Source: Actinomycetospora lemnae
GTDB lineage: Bacteria > Actinomycetota > Actinomycetes > Mycobacteriales > Pseudonocardiaceae
DNA length: 64,000 nt
Direction: 5' to 3'
Assembly: GCF_028737315.1 (NCBI RefSeq)
Contig: NZ_JAQZAO010000006.1
Coordinates: forward strand, 186,001 to 250,000
In this document: one piece after another, positions 18,267-26,151 of the stretch
How the letters are laid out: every line of letters starts with the position of its first letter
How positions within the stretch are numbered: position 1 is the first letter of the stretch
Program-made: the position numbers and the translations under genes
The notes under the pieces: model-generated
Seen by the model: only the letters and a program-made list of their open reading frames with translations
Databases searched by the model: none
What the model was told of the DNA's origin: nothing

Positions 18267-18395
18267 TCAGCGGCCCCCGGCGAGGTCGGCGAGCACCGCG
18301 TTCCAGGCCGCGAGCTCGGCGTCGCCGTCGCGGTCGGCGTGGCGGTCGCCGCGGGCGGCGTCGCGGCCGTCCGCGCGGGACCACGGCGCGAGCAC
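18267..18395 (-). CDS. Possible small protein or gene remnant between anti-sigma factor and DsbA gene
   Basis: The frame from GTG at 18395 gives 42 residues, charged in the middle and ending ELAAWNAVLADLAGGR. That tail resembles the C-terminal ends of actinobacterial cytochrome oxidase/copper membrane proteins (CtaG type), so it may be a remnant. The same frame is open back to the anti-sigma stop at 18513 with no better start. It would explain an otherwise empty 330-base gap. Confidence 0.3.
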   Translation of the reverse strand: MLAPWSRADGRDAARGDRHADRDGDAELAAWNAVLADLAGGR

Positions 18396-18512
18396 CCCGG
18401 CGACCGACGTCTTCCCCGCCGCCGCCGGCGCGCTCGAGGAGCCCTGGCTGCGCGGGAGGCAGCGGGGGAGTCCCTCGCCCCAGGCGAGGTGGTCGCCGAC
18501 CCCGGGGCCCGG

Positions 18513-19265
18513 TCAGGCGACGTCGGACTCACGCTCCCAGGGCGTCGGGGCGGTGGTCGCCGGGCGCTCCGGCGTCTCGGGCCGCGGTCCGCCGCCGAAC
18601 GACGGGAGGCGCCGGCGGGCGCCCGGGGTGGGGCCGGCGCCCGGGCGCGGGACGGTGCGCACCACCGCGAGCCCGAGCAGGAACCCCGCGACGACGACGA
18701 GGTGCGAGACGACGCGGCCCGGCTCGACGCGGCCGGCGACGAGGTCGAGGCCCGAGAGCACGGCGAGCACGGCGATGAACGCCCCGAGCACGGGCAGCAG
18801 GCCGGCGAGGTGGCGGGTCCACAGCGCGCCGGCGAGGAACGCGACGCCGAGCGCGAGGTTCCACGCCGCGCTCTCGTGCGTCGCGTGCGCCATCCCGGCG
18901 CCGAGCACCTCGAGCGGGTCGACCGCGTGGTGGGCGTGGGTCGCCGCGCCGAGCAGCGAGACCGCACCCAGCACCGCCTGCGCCAGCCCGACCGCCGCCA
19001 GCCCCGCGCGGGCCGCCACGCCCCGCCACCGCACCCGCGGCCCCGGGGCGGCGCCGACGACGCGGTCGACGAGGTCGGGACTCGGGGTCACCGCGCCGGT
19101 CCGGGCGCGCCGGGTGATCGCCGCCGCGTCGTGCTGCCACGCCCGGCAGTCCGCGCAGCCCGCGAGGTGCGCCTCGATCCGCGCGTGCTCGCCGGCGTCG
19201 GCCTCGCCGTCGAGGGCGGCCGACATCGCCTCCCGGCAGGCGTCGCAGGCGGAGGAGCTGGTCAC
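18513..19265 (-). CDS. Anti-sigma factor with zf-HC2 zinc finger and multi-pass membrane domain
   Basis: 250 residues from GTG. The cytoplasmic N-terminus has H33-x3-C37-x2-C40 (AHLAGCADC), the ZAS/zf-HC2 motif that holds ECF sigma factors. Hydrophobic segments follow from about residue 85 to 215 and an outside loop is rich in His (THAHHAVDP and MAHATHESA). The gene lies 43 bases downstream of the ECF sigma gene. The His-rich loops and the copper ATPase nearby suggest that the signal could be a metal ion; this is inference. The C-terminal tail is Pro/Arg-rich. Confidence 0.82.
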   Translation of the reverse strand: MTSSSACDACREAMSAALDGEADAGEHARIEAHLAGCADCRAWQHDAAAITRRARTGAVTPSPDLVDRVVGAAPGPRVRWRGVAARAGLAAVGLAQAVLGAVSLLGAATHAHHAVDPLEVLGAGMAHATHESAAWNLALGVAFLAGALWTRHLAGLLPVLGAFIAVLAVLSGLDLVAGRVEPGRVVSHLVVVAGFLLGLAVVRTVPRPGAGPTPGARRRLPSFGGGPRPETPERPATTAPTPWERESDVA

Positions 19266-19308
19266 GCCGTGCTGGTCGTCGTGGCGGCCGGTGGAGTTCC
19301 CGACGGTG

Positions 19309-19860
19309 TCACCCCGACCGCCGCTGCGCCGACGGCTCGCCCAGCGCGTCGACGAGGTCGGCGCGGGCGCGGGCGACGCGGGAGCGGATCGTCCCGACCG
19401 GGCAGCGGCACACGGCGGCGGCGTCCTCGTAGCTGAGCCCGATGACCTGGGTGAGCACGAACGCCTCACGGCGGTCGGCGTCGAGGGCGGCGAGGGCGTC
19501 CCGGACGGCGGCGGACTCGGCGGGGTCGGACTGCGGTGCGCGCCCGAGGGGGCGGTCGTCCTCGGCGGGCTCGGCCGGGGCGACCGGGCGGCGGGCGCGG
19601 CGGCGCAGGTGGTCGGCGGCCACCCGCCGGGCGATCGCGAGCAGCCAGCTGCGGGCCGGGGCGTCGCCGCGGTAGCGCCGCAGCGAGCCGAGCGCGCGCT
19701 CGTAGCACTCCTGGGCGAGCTCCTCGGCCACCGACGGGTCGGCGAGGTGCGCGAGCAGCCGGACGACCTGGGCCTGGGTGGCCGCGACGAACTCGCCCGC
19801 GGCGGCACGGTCGCCGTCCCGCGCGCGCAGCGCCAGCGCGGTGATCCTCGCGTCGTCCAC
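19309..19860 (-). CDS. ECF RNA polymerase sigma factor
   Basis: 183 residues from GTG at 19860 preceded by AGGAG. Region 2 has VAEELAQECYERALGSLRRY and SWLLAIARRVAADHLRR; region 4 has LDADRREAFVLTQVIGLSYE and the helix-turn-helix VCRCPVGTIRSRVARARADL. No C-terminal extension. With the following membrane anti-sigma factor it forms a standard one-component stress switch at the envelope. Its likely targets include the divergent operon at 20203, the DsbA gene and itself. The region 4 Cys pair (VCRCP) is common in this group. Confidence 0.9.
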   Translation of the reverse strand: MDDARITALALRARDGDRAAAGEFVAATQAQVVRLLAHLADPSVAEELAQECYERALGSLRRYRGDAPARSWLLAIARRVAADHLRRRARRPVAPAEPAEDDRPLGRAPQSDPAESAAVRDALAALDADRREAFVLTQVIGLSYEDAAAVCRCPVGTIRSRVARARADLVDALGEPSAQRRSG

Positions 19861-19985
19861 CCGTGCTCCTCGTCGCGTCCCGCCGGCTCCCGGCGGTCCT
19901 GCCACGGTGCGCGTCGTCGCGGAGGGCCCCGGAGTTCCCGGCCGTGACCGTCGCGACAACGGGGCTCCGCCGTCGTGCCGGCGGT

Positions 19986-20012
19986 GCCTACCGTGCTCCT
20001 CCGACGGTAGGC
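19986..20012. promoter_or_regulatory. Inverted repeat in the sigma factor/Cys-rich protein divergent region
   Basis: GCCTACCGT and ACGGTAGGC are perfect nine-base inverted arms with a nine-base spacer. It lies in the 342-base gap between the sigma factor gene and the divergent operon at 20203, so it could be an operator for either. It does not match the CsoR or RicR operator pattern. Confidence 0.4.
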
Positions 20013-20202
20013 CCCACCCGCCGAACGGACGCGGAGCGGTCTCCCTGAGAAGGAACGGGCTCCCGCCTGAGAACGCTGCGCCGTCCGGGCACACCCATCC
20101 CCCGCGGCGAGGCGAGCGGTGTGCCGCCGAACCCGATGGTCGTACCGTCGCCGCTGCTCACCGCCATCCCGGCCGCCGAGACCGGCCACCGAGAGGACCG
20201 CC

Positions 20203-20439
20203 ATGACGGACCACGGCCCGCTGCCGACGAGCGGCCTGCAGCACGTCGCGACCTTTTGCGGCCAGTGCTCGTGCGGCTGCCCCGAGCTCTACCTCGACCC
20301 CGCCGCCGACGACGACCGTCGCGTGCTCATCACCGACGACTTCGGCGCCTCGATCCGCATGAGCCTCGCGCAGCTCGCGGTGATCGTCGACGACGCGCGC
20401 AACGGTGTCCTCGACGGCCTGATCGAGGGCGCCCGGTGA
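20203..20439 (+). CDS. Small Cys-rich protein of unknown function
   Basis: 78 residues from ATG with GAGAGGA before it. FCGQCSCGCPELY (residues 18-30) gives four closely spaced Cys, a likely zinc or copper site, followed by an alpha/beta segment with LITDDFGASIRM and SLAQLAVIVDDARNG. Homologous small proteins are common in actinobacteria but unnamed as far as I recognise. The stop overlaps the GTG of the next gene (GTGA). Divergent from the ECF sigma gene, so a candidate sigma target and possible metal-binding cytoplasmic protein. Confidence 0.75.
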   Translation: MTDHGPLPTSGLQHVATFCGQCSCGCPELYLDPAADDDRRVLITDDFGASIRMSLAQLAVIVDDARNGVLDGLIEGAR

Positions 20440-21110
20440 CCATCCCGGCCCCGCTCACCGGCCTGCTCGCCGCGGTCTTCGCGGCCGCCGCCGCGCTCTG
20501 TGTGGCGAGCCTGTGGCGGCGCCGCGCCCGCCACGAGCGCGCCGCCGCGGCCGCCGAGGCCAACCACGTGGTCATGAGCGTCGGGATGGTGCTCATGGTG
20601 CTGCCGGCGACGACGGACGTCGTGCCGCCCGTCGCGGGCGCCGCGGCGTTCGCGGGCGCGGGGCTGGCCTGGGGCGTGCGGCTCGTGGCGCTGCGCGCGC
20701 GGGGCCGGGCGCTCGGCTCGCCGATCGGCGCCGACCGCTGCGCCGCGCACCCCACCCACCTGCTGCTGTCGAACGCGGCGATGGTCGTCATGTACGCGCT
20801 GATGGTCCCGAGCAGCGGCGCCGCGGGCGGTCACGCCGGCCACGCCGGGCACGGGGGCGCGACCGCGGGCGCGACCCCGCTGGCGCTGCAGGCCGTCGGC
20901 GTCGCGCTGGCGCTCTACCTGCTCGTGCACACCGCGCTGACCGTGGCGGTGCTGGTGCGCTCGTCGTCCGTGCTGGTGGTCGCCGGCGGGGGCGGTGGGC
21001 CGGCCGGTCCGATGGCCCGCGTCGGCCGCGTGGTCGACGCCCCCGCCGTCCAGCTCGGCTGCCAGGCCGTCACCGGGGCCGGGATGGCCCTGATGCTCCT
21101 CCTGCACTGA
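20436..21110 (+). CDS. DUF5134 membrane protein with His-rich loop
   Basis: 224 residues from GTG. Six to seven hydrophobic segments; NHVVMSVGMVLMVLP and HLLLSNAAMVVMYALM are the Met/His-containing helices that mark DUF5134 proteins. The loop GGHAGHAGHGG (about residues 129-139) is rich in His and Gly. Met and His in membrane helices and the loop suggest copper binding. Translationally coupled to the Cys-rich protein before it and followed by a PepSY protein, in a block that also holds a copper ATPase. Function is not established for the family. Confidence 0.8.
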   Translation: MTIPAPLTGLLAAVFAAAAALCVASLWRRRARHERAAAAAEANHVVMSVGMVLMVLPATTDVVPPVAGAAAFAGAGLAWGVRLVALRARGRALGSPIGADRCAAHPTHLLLSNAAMVVMYALMVPSSGAAGGHAGHAGHGGATAGATPLALQAVGVALALYLLVHTALTVAVLVRSSSVLVVAGGGGGPAGPMARVGRVVDAPAVQLGCQAVTGAGMALMLLLH

Positions 21111-21159
21111 TCCCCGGCAGCACCGACAGCCCCGGCTCCCCGCTCCCCGGAAGGCCCCC

Positions 21160-22629
21160 GTGACCGTCGACGACCAGCCCGCCCCGACCCGCGGCCCGGC
21201 GCCGGCGCGGCCCGGCACGTGGACGCTGCTGCGTCCACTGGTGCTGCGCGTGCAGTTCTGGGGCGGCGTGCTGGTCGGGCCGTTCCTGCTGGTCGCGGCG
21301 CTGACGGGGTTCGTGTACACGCTCATGCCCTCGCTCGAGCCGGTCGTCTACCGCCACGAGCTGACCGTGCCGGCGTCCGACGCGCAGGTCCCGCTGGCCG
21401 ACCAGGTGCGCGTCGGCATGGACGCGATGCCCGGCACCACGCTGCGCTCCGTGCGCCCCGGCCCGACGCCGACGGACACCACGCAGGTCATCGCCGACGA
21501 CCCCGCGCTGCCCGAGTCGTCCTACCGCACCGCCTTCGTCGACCCGCACAGCGGCGACCTGCGCGGCGTCCTCGAGACCTACGGCTCCGGGCAAGCGATG
21601 CCGCTGCGCGCCTGGGTCGACCAGCTCCACCGCAACCTGCACCTCGGCGACGCCGGCCGCCTCTACACCGAGCTCGCCGCGTCCTGGTTGTGGGTGCTCG
21701 TGCTCGCCGGGCTGGCGCTGTGGGTCGGGCTGGTCCGGCGCCGCCGCAGAGCTCGACGGTCGAGCTCCGCTGCGCTGCGTCTCCCGGAGCGCGCCGGCGC
21801 CCTCCTCGTGCCGCGGACATCGGGCGGGCGCCGGGCGCGGCTGCTGTCGTGGCACGCCGTGGTCGGGCTGTGGGCGGCGCTCGGGCTGCTGTTCCTCTCC
21901 GCCACCGGGCTGACGTGGTCGACCTACGCCGGCGAGAACGTCGGCGCCCTGCGCGCCCAGCTCTCCTGGGAGACCCCCGAGCCCGCCAGCACGCTGCCCG
22001 GGGCGACGGCCGCGAGCCACGAGGCGGGGGCGCACAGCCACCACGCCGAGGCACCGGCCTCGCCGGCCGCGCCGGCGTCGTTCGACCTCGCCGCCCGGGT
22101 CGCCGCGGAGGCGGGCCTCGACGGGCTGATCGAGATCTCGCCGGGCGAGGGGCCGGGGTCGGCGACCACCGTCACCCAGATCGACCGCACCTGGCCCGAG
22201 GAGCACGACGCGATCGCCCTCGACCCGGCGACGGGGCAGATCACCGACGTCGTGCGCTTCGCCGACTGGCCGCTGGCCGCGACGCTCGCCACCTACGGGA
22301 TCGACGCGCACATGGGCTACCTGTTCGGCGTCGCCAACCAGGTGGTCCTGGGCGTGCTGGCGCTCGGGCTCGCGTGCGTGGTCGTCTGGGGCTGGGTGCT
22401 GTGGTTCCGGCGCGGGCCGGGACGCCGCCCGGGCCACGTGCCGGCCGACGGTGTGCTGCGCTCGCTGCCCCGCGGGCTGCTCGCGGGCGTCGTCGTGGTC
22501 ACCATCGTCGTCGGCGTGCTCGTCCCGTTGCTCGGCGCGAGCCTGCTCGCGTTCCTGCTGCTCGAGACCCTGCTCGACCGGCGGCGGACGGCCGCCCCCC
22601 AGGCCCGCCGGGAGCCGCAGGACGCCTAG
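21160..22629 (+). CDS. PepSY-associated membrane protein with His-rich loop
   Basis: 489 residues from GTG with GGAAGG seven bases upstream. The N-terminal hydrophobic helix LLVAALTGFVYTLMPSLE, the WVDQLHRNLHLG motif, GLLFLSATGLTW and a second PepSY-like segment at about 310-370 match the iron/copper-regulated PepSY membrane proteins. A loop SHEAGAHSHHAE (about 286-297) is His-rich. Four to five membrane helices. Such proteins occur with metal transport and reductase genes. A 33-base palindrome with rare codons sits in the cytoplasmic linker at residues 195-205. Cotranscription with the DUF5134 gene is likely (49-base gap). Confidence 0.82.
   Translation: MTVDDQPAPTRGPAPARPGTWTLLRPLVLRVQFWGGVLVGPFLLVAALTGFVYTLMPSLEPVVYRHELTVPASDAQVPLADQVRVGMDAMPGTTLRSVRPGPTPTDTTQVIADDPALPESSYRTAFVDPHSGDLRGVLETYGSGQAMPLRAWVDQLHRNLHLGDAGRLYTELAASWLWVLVLAGLALWVGLVRRRRRARRSSSAALRLPERAGALLVPRTSGGRRARLLSWHAVVGLWAALGLLFLSATGLTWSTYAGENVGALRAQLSWETPEPASTLPGATAASHEAGAHSHHAEAPASPAAPASFDLAARVAAEAGLDGLIEISPGEGPGSATTVTQIDRTWPEEHDAIALDPATGQITDVVRFADWPLAATLATYGIDAHMGYLFGVANQVVLGVLALGLACVVVWGWVLWFRRGPGRRPGHVPADGVLRSLPRGLLAGVVVVTIVVGVLVPLLGASLLAFLLLETLLDRRRTAAPQARREPQDA
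21742..21774. repeat. Palindrome inside the PepSY gene, with rare codons
   Basis: Two 16-base arms around one base pair with only two mismatches; the centre is AGCTCGAC-G-GTCGAGCT. It codes for a basic/Ser-rich linker with AGA, CGA, TCC and GCT codons, which are uncommon in the rest of the gene, so it may be an inserted REP-like element. Confidence 0.55.
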
Positions 22630-22651
22630 CGGTGCCGACGCCCGGTCGTGA

Positions 22652-22677
22652 CGCGCCCGACCACGCGGACGGGCGCG
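22652..22677 (+). terminator. Weak hairpin after the PepSY gene
   Basis: CGCGCCCG and CGGGCGCG form an eight-base stem with a ten-base loop 23 bases beyond the stop. No T-tract. Confidence 0.35.
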
Positions 22678-22745
22678 GAGCGTCATCTGGCAGCGTGTCC
22701 GGTGACGACGAGACTTCTCGACCCGAGGACTACAGGGGGAGCGCC

Positions 22746-24113
22746 GTGTTCACGCGTCGGGTGGCGGTGGTGGGGACCGGCTATGTGGGTCTGACGACGG
22801 GGGCGTGCCTGGCGTCGTTGGGTCACCAGGTGGTGTGCGCGGACATCGACACCGCGAAGGTGGAGCGGCTGCGCCGGGGTGTGGTGGACATCCTGGAGCC
22901 GGGTCTGTCGGAGCTGGTGGCCGAGCAGGTGACCGCGGGGCGGTTGTCGTTCGTGGTGGGGGCCTCGTCGGCGGTGTCCGGTTTCGCCGACGGTGGCGAC
23001 GGTTCTGGTCAGGCCGAGGTCGTGTTCCTGTGCCTGCCGACGCCGATGGGTGTGGGTGGGGTGGCCGACCTGCGTGCGGTGGAGGCGGTGGTCGAGGAGA
23101 CCCGTGAGCTGCTGGCGCCGGGCACGGTGGTGGTGAACAAGTCGACGGTGCCGGTGGGGACGGCGGCGCGGACCGCGGAGCTGCTGGATCGTGCGGACGT
23201 GGCGGTGGTGTCGAACCCGGAGTTCCTGCGTGAGGGCTCGGCGGTGCACGACTTCCTCAACCCGGACCGGATCGTGGTCGGGTGTGACACGGCGGAGGCC
23301 GCGGAGCGGGTGGCGGCGCTGTACGCGCGGTTGGGGGCGCCGACGGTGTTGACCGATGCGTCGTCGTCGGAGCTGATGAAGTACGCGGCGAACTGTTTCC
23401 TGGCGATGAAGCTGTCGTATGTGAACGCGATGGCCGAGCTGTGCGAGCGGGTGGGCGCGGACATCGGGGACGTGACCGAGGCGATCGGCTACGACCGGCG
23501 GATCGGGCAGGCGTTCCTGTCGCCGGGGCCGGGGTGGGGCGGGTCGTGCCTGCCCAAGGACACGCACGCGTTGTTGCAGGTGGCCGACGCGGCGGACTTC
23601 GAGTTCCGGTTGCTGCGCGCGACGATCGACACCAACACCCGTCAGCGCCAGCGGATCGTGGACAAGGTGCGTCAGGCGGTGACGGGGCGGCGGACGGGGT
23701 CGCTGACGCGGGTGCGGCTGGGCCTGTTGGGGCTGACGTTCAAGGCCGGTACCGACGACCTGCGGGACTCGCCGGCGTTGGCGATCGCGGCGTTGCTGCG
23801 CCAGGCCGGGGCGGACCTGGTGGGCTACGACCCGGCGCTGGTGGGCGACCCGAGCAATCCGGACAAGCCGGCGCGTACCGAGGTGGACGGGGTGCCGCTG
23901 GTGGCCGACCCGCTCGAGGCCGCGCAGGGTGCGGAGGCGGTCGTGGTGCTCACCGAGTGGCCGGTGTTCCGGACGCTGGACTGGACGGCGATGGCTGGGG
24001 TGATGAAGCAGCCGATCGTGGTCGACACCCGCAACCTGCTCGACTCGGCCACCCTGCGCCGCGCCGGCCTCACCGGCATCGGGCTCGGCCGCCGGGACAC
24101 CGGCGCCGCCTGA
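22746..24113 (+). CDS. UDP-glucose 6-dehydrogenase
   Basis: 455 residues from GTG with AGGGGGAG upstream. VVGTGYVGLTTGACLASLGH is the NAD site, followed by NPEFLREGSAVHDF, the KYAANCFLAMKLSYVNA helix, catalytic Cys in GGSCLPKD (about residue 266) and the C-terminal TFKAGTDDLRDSPAL. The enzyme makes UDP-glucuronate for surface polymers or glycolipids. The gene stands alone. Its codons use GTG, GGT, CGT and TTG far more than its neighbours, which favour GTC and GGC, so it may have come from another lineage. It is the second nucleotide-sugar dehydrogenase of the window. Confidence 0.92.
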   Translation: MFTRRVAVVGTGYVGLTTGACLASLGHQVVCADIDTAKVERLRRGVVDILEPGLSELVAEQVTAGRLSFVVGASSAVSGFADGGDGSGQAEVVFLCLPTPMGVGGVADLRAVEAVVEETRELLAPGTVVVNKSTVPVGTAARTAELLDRADVAVVSNPEFLREGSAVHDFLNPDRIVVGCDTAEAAERVAALYARLGAPTVLTDASSSELMKYAANCFLAMKLSYVNAMAELCERVGADIGDVTEAIGYDRRIGQAFLSPGPGWGGSCLPKDTHALLQVADAADFEFRLLRATIDTNTRQRQRIVDKVRQAVTGRRTGSLTRVRLGLLGLTFKAGTDDLRDSPALAIAALLRQAGADLVGYDPALVGDPSNPDKPARTEVDGVPLVADPLEAAQGAEAVVVLTEWPVFRTLDWTAMAGVMKQPIVVDTRNLLDSATLRRAGLTGIGLGRRDTGAA

Positions 24114-24217
24114 TCCCCACCCGGGGCTGGCCCCTCGCCGAGGGCGCGCTTACCGTGGGTGGACGTCGGGGCGGCCGTGCACGCGGGCGTCGGGGAGTCT
24201 CATCGGAGAGGCGAGCC

Positions 24218-24706
24218 ATGCGCTGCGAGATCGCGGTCGACATCGCGTCCTGCCCGGACCACGTCTGGGCGGTGGTCACCGACGTCACCCGCTGGCCCCG
24301 GTGGACGACGGCCGTGCGCGAGGCCGTCCTGCTCGGCGGCGGCGCGCTCGCCTACGACGGGGTCCTGCGGCTGCGCGCCCCCCGGCTGCCCGAGCGGACG
24401 TGGCGCGTCGCCGAGTTCCAGGCACGCCGGCACCGGTTCGCGCTGCGCAGCGAGGGTCTCGGCGGGCGCGCGCAGGTGCGCTTCACGCTCACCCCGGCGG
24501 CCGACGCGGGGCGCTCGCGGCTCGTCGTCGTCCACGAGCGAGCCGGCTGGATCGGCTCGCCGATGGCCCGACTGACCGCCCGCACCGTCGAGGGGCACCT
24601 GCAGACCCTCGCGGCCGACCTCAAGGCCCACTGCGAGTCGCGGCACGGGTCCCGGGGCGGCGTCGACGCCGGTCCGTCGCGCGCCGGGGTGCCCTCGGCG
24701 TCCTGA
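24218..24706 (+). CDS. SRPBCC (START-like) family protein
   Basis: 162 residues from ATG, with GGAGAG before it. Opening EIAVDIASCPDHVWAVVTDV, the WPRWTTAVREA segment and the late hydrophobic beta strands and C-terminal helix (ARLTARTVEGHLQTLAADLK) match the polyketide cyclase/dehydrase SRPBCC fold, a cytoplasmic ligand-binding cavity. The ligand is unknown. The last 25 residues are low-complexity. The next gene also encodes a lipid/small-ligand type fold (DUF1990) 47 bases on. Confidence 0.75.
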   Translation: MRCEIAVDIASCPDHVWAVVTDVTRWPRWTTAVREAVLLGGGALAYDGVLRLRAPRLPERTWRVAEFQARRHRFALRSEGLGGRAQVRFTLTPAADAGRSRLVVVHERAGWIGSPMARLTARTVEGHLQTLAADLKAHCESRHGSRGGVDAGPSRAGVPSAS

Positions 24707-24753
24707 GACGCACATCCCGGGAGGACCGCGCCGTCCCGGGGTACGCCACCGGC

Positions 24754-25545
24754 ATGGCGCCCGTCGAGCCCCCCGACCCCGCTCTCGGCACCTCGGCCTG
24801 GATTCCCGGGCCGCGCCAGGTGATCCGCGAGGCCATGATGCTCACGCGTCTGCCGCGCGGGGTCGCGGGCGTGCTGTGGCGCTGCGTGCGCCCCGACGCC
24901 GCGGTGCACGTGATCGACGAGGCCGGCGACCACCGCGACCTCCCGCCCGCCCTCACCGACGGGACGCCGCGTGACCAGCCCCTCGAGCAGGGCTACGGCC
25001 CGGCGCTGCACCGCGAGTTCCGCGTGCACGTCGTCGGCGCCCAGCGCAGCGCCGCCGACCTGGTCGACGCCCTCGCCCGCGACATGAACCGCGCCGTCGT
25101 CCCCGGCGTCGCACGGTTCGACTACGTCGCGGCGAGCGGCGCGATGACCGTCGGCGAGGAGCTCGTCGTGCGGATGCCCGGGCCGTGGGACGGGCCGGTG
25201 CGGGTGCTGCACCGCGACGCGACGTCGTTCCGGCTGGGTACGCTCGTCGGGCACCTCGAGGCGGGCCAGATCGAGTTCGCCGCCCGCGACCTCGACGACG
25301 GCCTGGAGTTCGCCATCACGACCTGGGCGCGCGCCGGGGACCCCGTCGCCGACCTGCTCTACAGCCGCCTCGGCCTCGCCAAGCAGATCCAGTACCTGCT
25401 GTGGGTCGAGTTCTGCGTGCGGGCCGCGGCGGTGGCCGGCGGCCGCGTGACCGGCGGAGTGACCGTGCGGACACGCACCGTCGCCTGGCCCGACGGCGTC
25501 ACCGCCGCGGGGAACCCGTCCGAGAATTCTCCGGAGACGGTGTAA
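24754..25545 (+). CDS. DUF1990 family protein
   Basis: 263 residues. The core VGEELVVRMPGPWDGPVRVL, then FRLGTLVGHLEAGQIEFAAR and EFAITTWARAGDPVADLLY, is the DUF1990 signature. Family members are usually about 170-250 residues and have no settled function; some are thought to relate to lipid or isoprenoid binding. No membrane segment. A TACGCC box six bases before the ATG suggests a leaderless start. A strong hairpin terminator follows. Confidence 0.82.
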   Translation: MAPVEPPDPALGTSAWIPGPRQVIREAMMLTRLPRGVAGVLWRCVRPDAAVHVIDEAGDHRDLPPALTDGTPRDQPLEQGYGPALHREFRVHVVGAQRSAADLVDALARDMNRAVVPGVARFDYVAASGAMTVGEELVVRMPGPWDGPVRVLHRDATSFRLGTLVGHLEAGQIEFAARDLDDGLEFAITTWARAGDPVADLLYSRLGLAKQIQYLLWVEFCVRAAAVAGGRVTGGVTVRTRTVAWPDGVTAAGNPSENSPETV

Positions 25546-25576
25546 CGACCGGACGACCCCGGACGACATCCCGGGT

Positions 25577-25623
25577 GCCCCGCGCGGCCACCGGACCCCC
25601 GACCCGGTGGCCCGCGGGGCTTT
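25577..25623 (+). terminator. Intrinsic terminator after the DUF1990 gene
   Basis: Arms CCCCGCG/CGCGGGG plus GGCCACCGG/CCGGTGGCC around a short loop, followed by CTTTCTCG, one of the few T-rich tails in the window. Confidence 0.75.
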
Positions 25624-25737
25624 CTCGTCCCCGGACCTCGTCACCGGTCCGGGGTCGACGGCGCCCGGGTCGTGTGACGCACGATGTCGCCGGGACACGC
25701 GGGGTGTCCGTGACGCCGGGCGGTCCCTCGACGGGCT

Positions 25738-25743
25738 TACCCT
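25738..25743 (+). promoter_or_regulatory. -10 box TACCCT of a leaderless-type promoter
   Basis: TACCCT is seven bases before the GTG at 25751, which supports this start over the ATG at 25778. Confidence 0.45.
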
Positions 25744-25750
25744 CTCCCGC

Positions 25751-26119
25751 GTGGACGATGACGCGCGGGTGACGACGATGGTCGTCGGTCTGCTCATCGC
25801 GTTCTGCGCCGTCCTGCTCGCCAAGTGGCTCGCGGTGGTCGCCCTCGCCGCGCTCCTGCTCCTCGTCGTGCTGCGCTTGGCGCTGCGGCGGGTCCGGCGC
25901 GGGGTCCGCGCCCGCCGGGCCGGAGCGGACGAGCCGGCGGTGGTCGCGCTGCCCACCGTCGCCGAGCGCCCCGCCGCCGTCCCGGCGCCCGTGACCCGCG
26001 TCCCCGGGCCGACCTGCTCCTGGTGCGGCCTCGTCGGCGGGCACCACGACCTGCGCGGCCGCCCCGTGCGCCCCCGCCACGCCCACGCGCTGCCCGCACC
26101 CGCCCGCCACGCCTCCTGA
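25751..26119 (+). CDS. Small membrane protein with CxxC-H motif
   Basis: 122 residues from GTG. A strong double hydrophobic stretch (about residues 9-40) is followed by a very basic segment (LRRVRRGVRARRAG), an Ala/Pro linker and TCSWCGLVGGHHD, a possible zinc site in the cytoplasmic tail. No family is recognised. The -10 box upstream and the membrane segment support a real gene. It converges on the nuclease-family gene. Confidence 0.6.
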   Translation: MDDDARVTTMVVGLLIAFCAVLLAKWLAVVALAALLLLVVLRLALRRVRRGVRARRAGADEPAVVALPTVAERPAAVPAPVTRVPGPTCSWCGLVGGHHDLRGRPVRPRHAHALPAPARHAS

Positions 26120-26151
26120 GAGGTGCCCTATCGGCGTGCTGGCTCTGACGC

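Noticed and set aside
19986..20012. CsoR or RicR copper operator at the inverted repeat
   Set aside because: The half-sites do not match the G-rich CsoR or TACCC/GGGTA RicR pattern; kept only as an unnamed inverted repeat.
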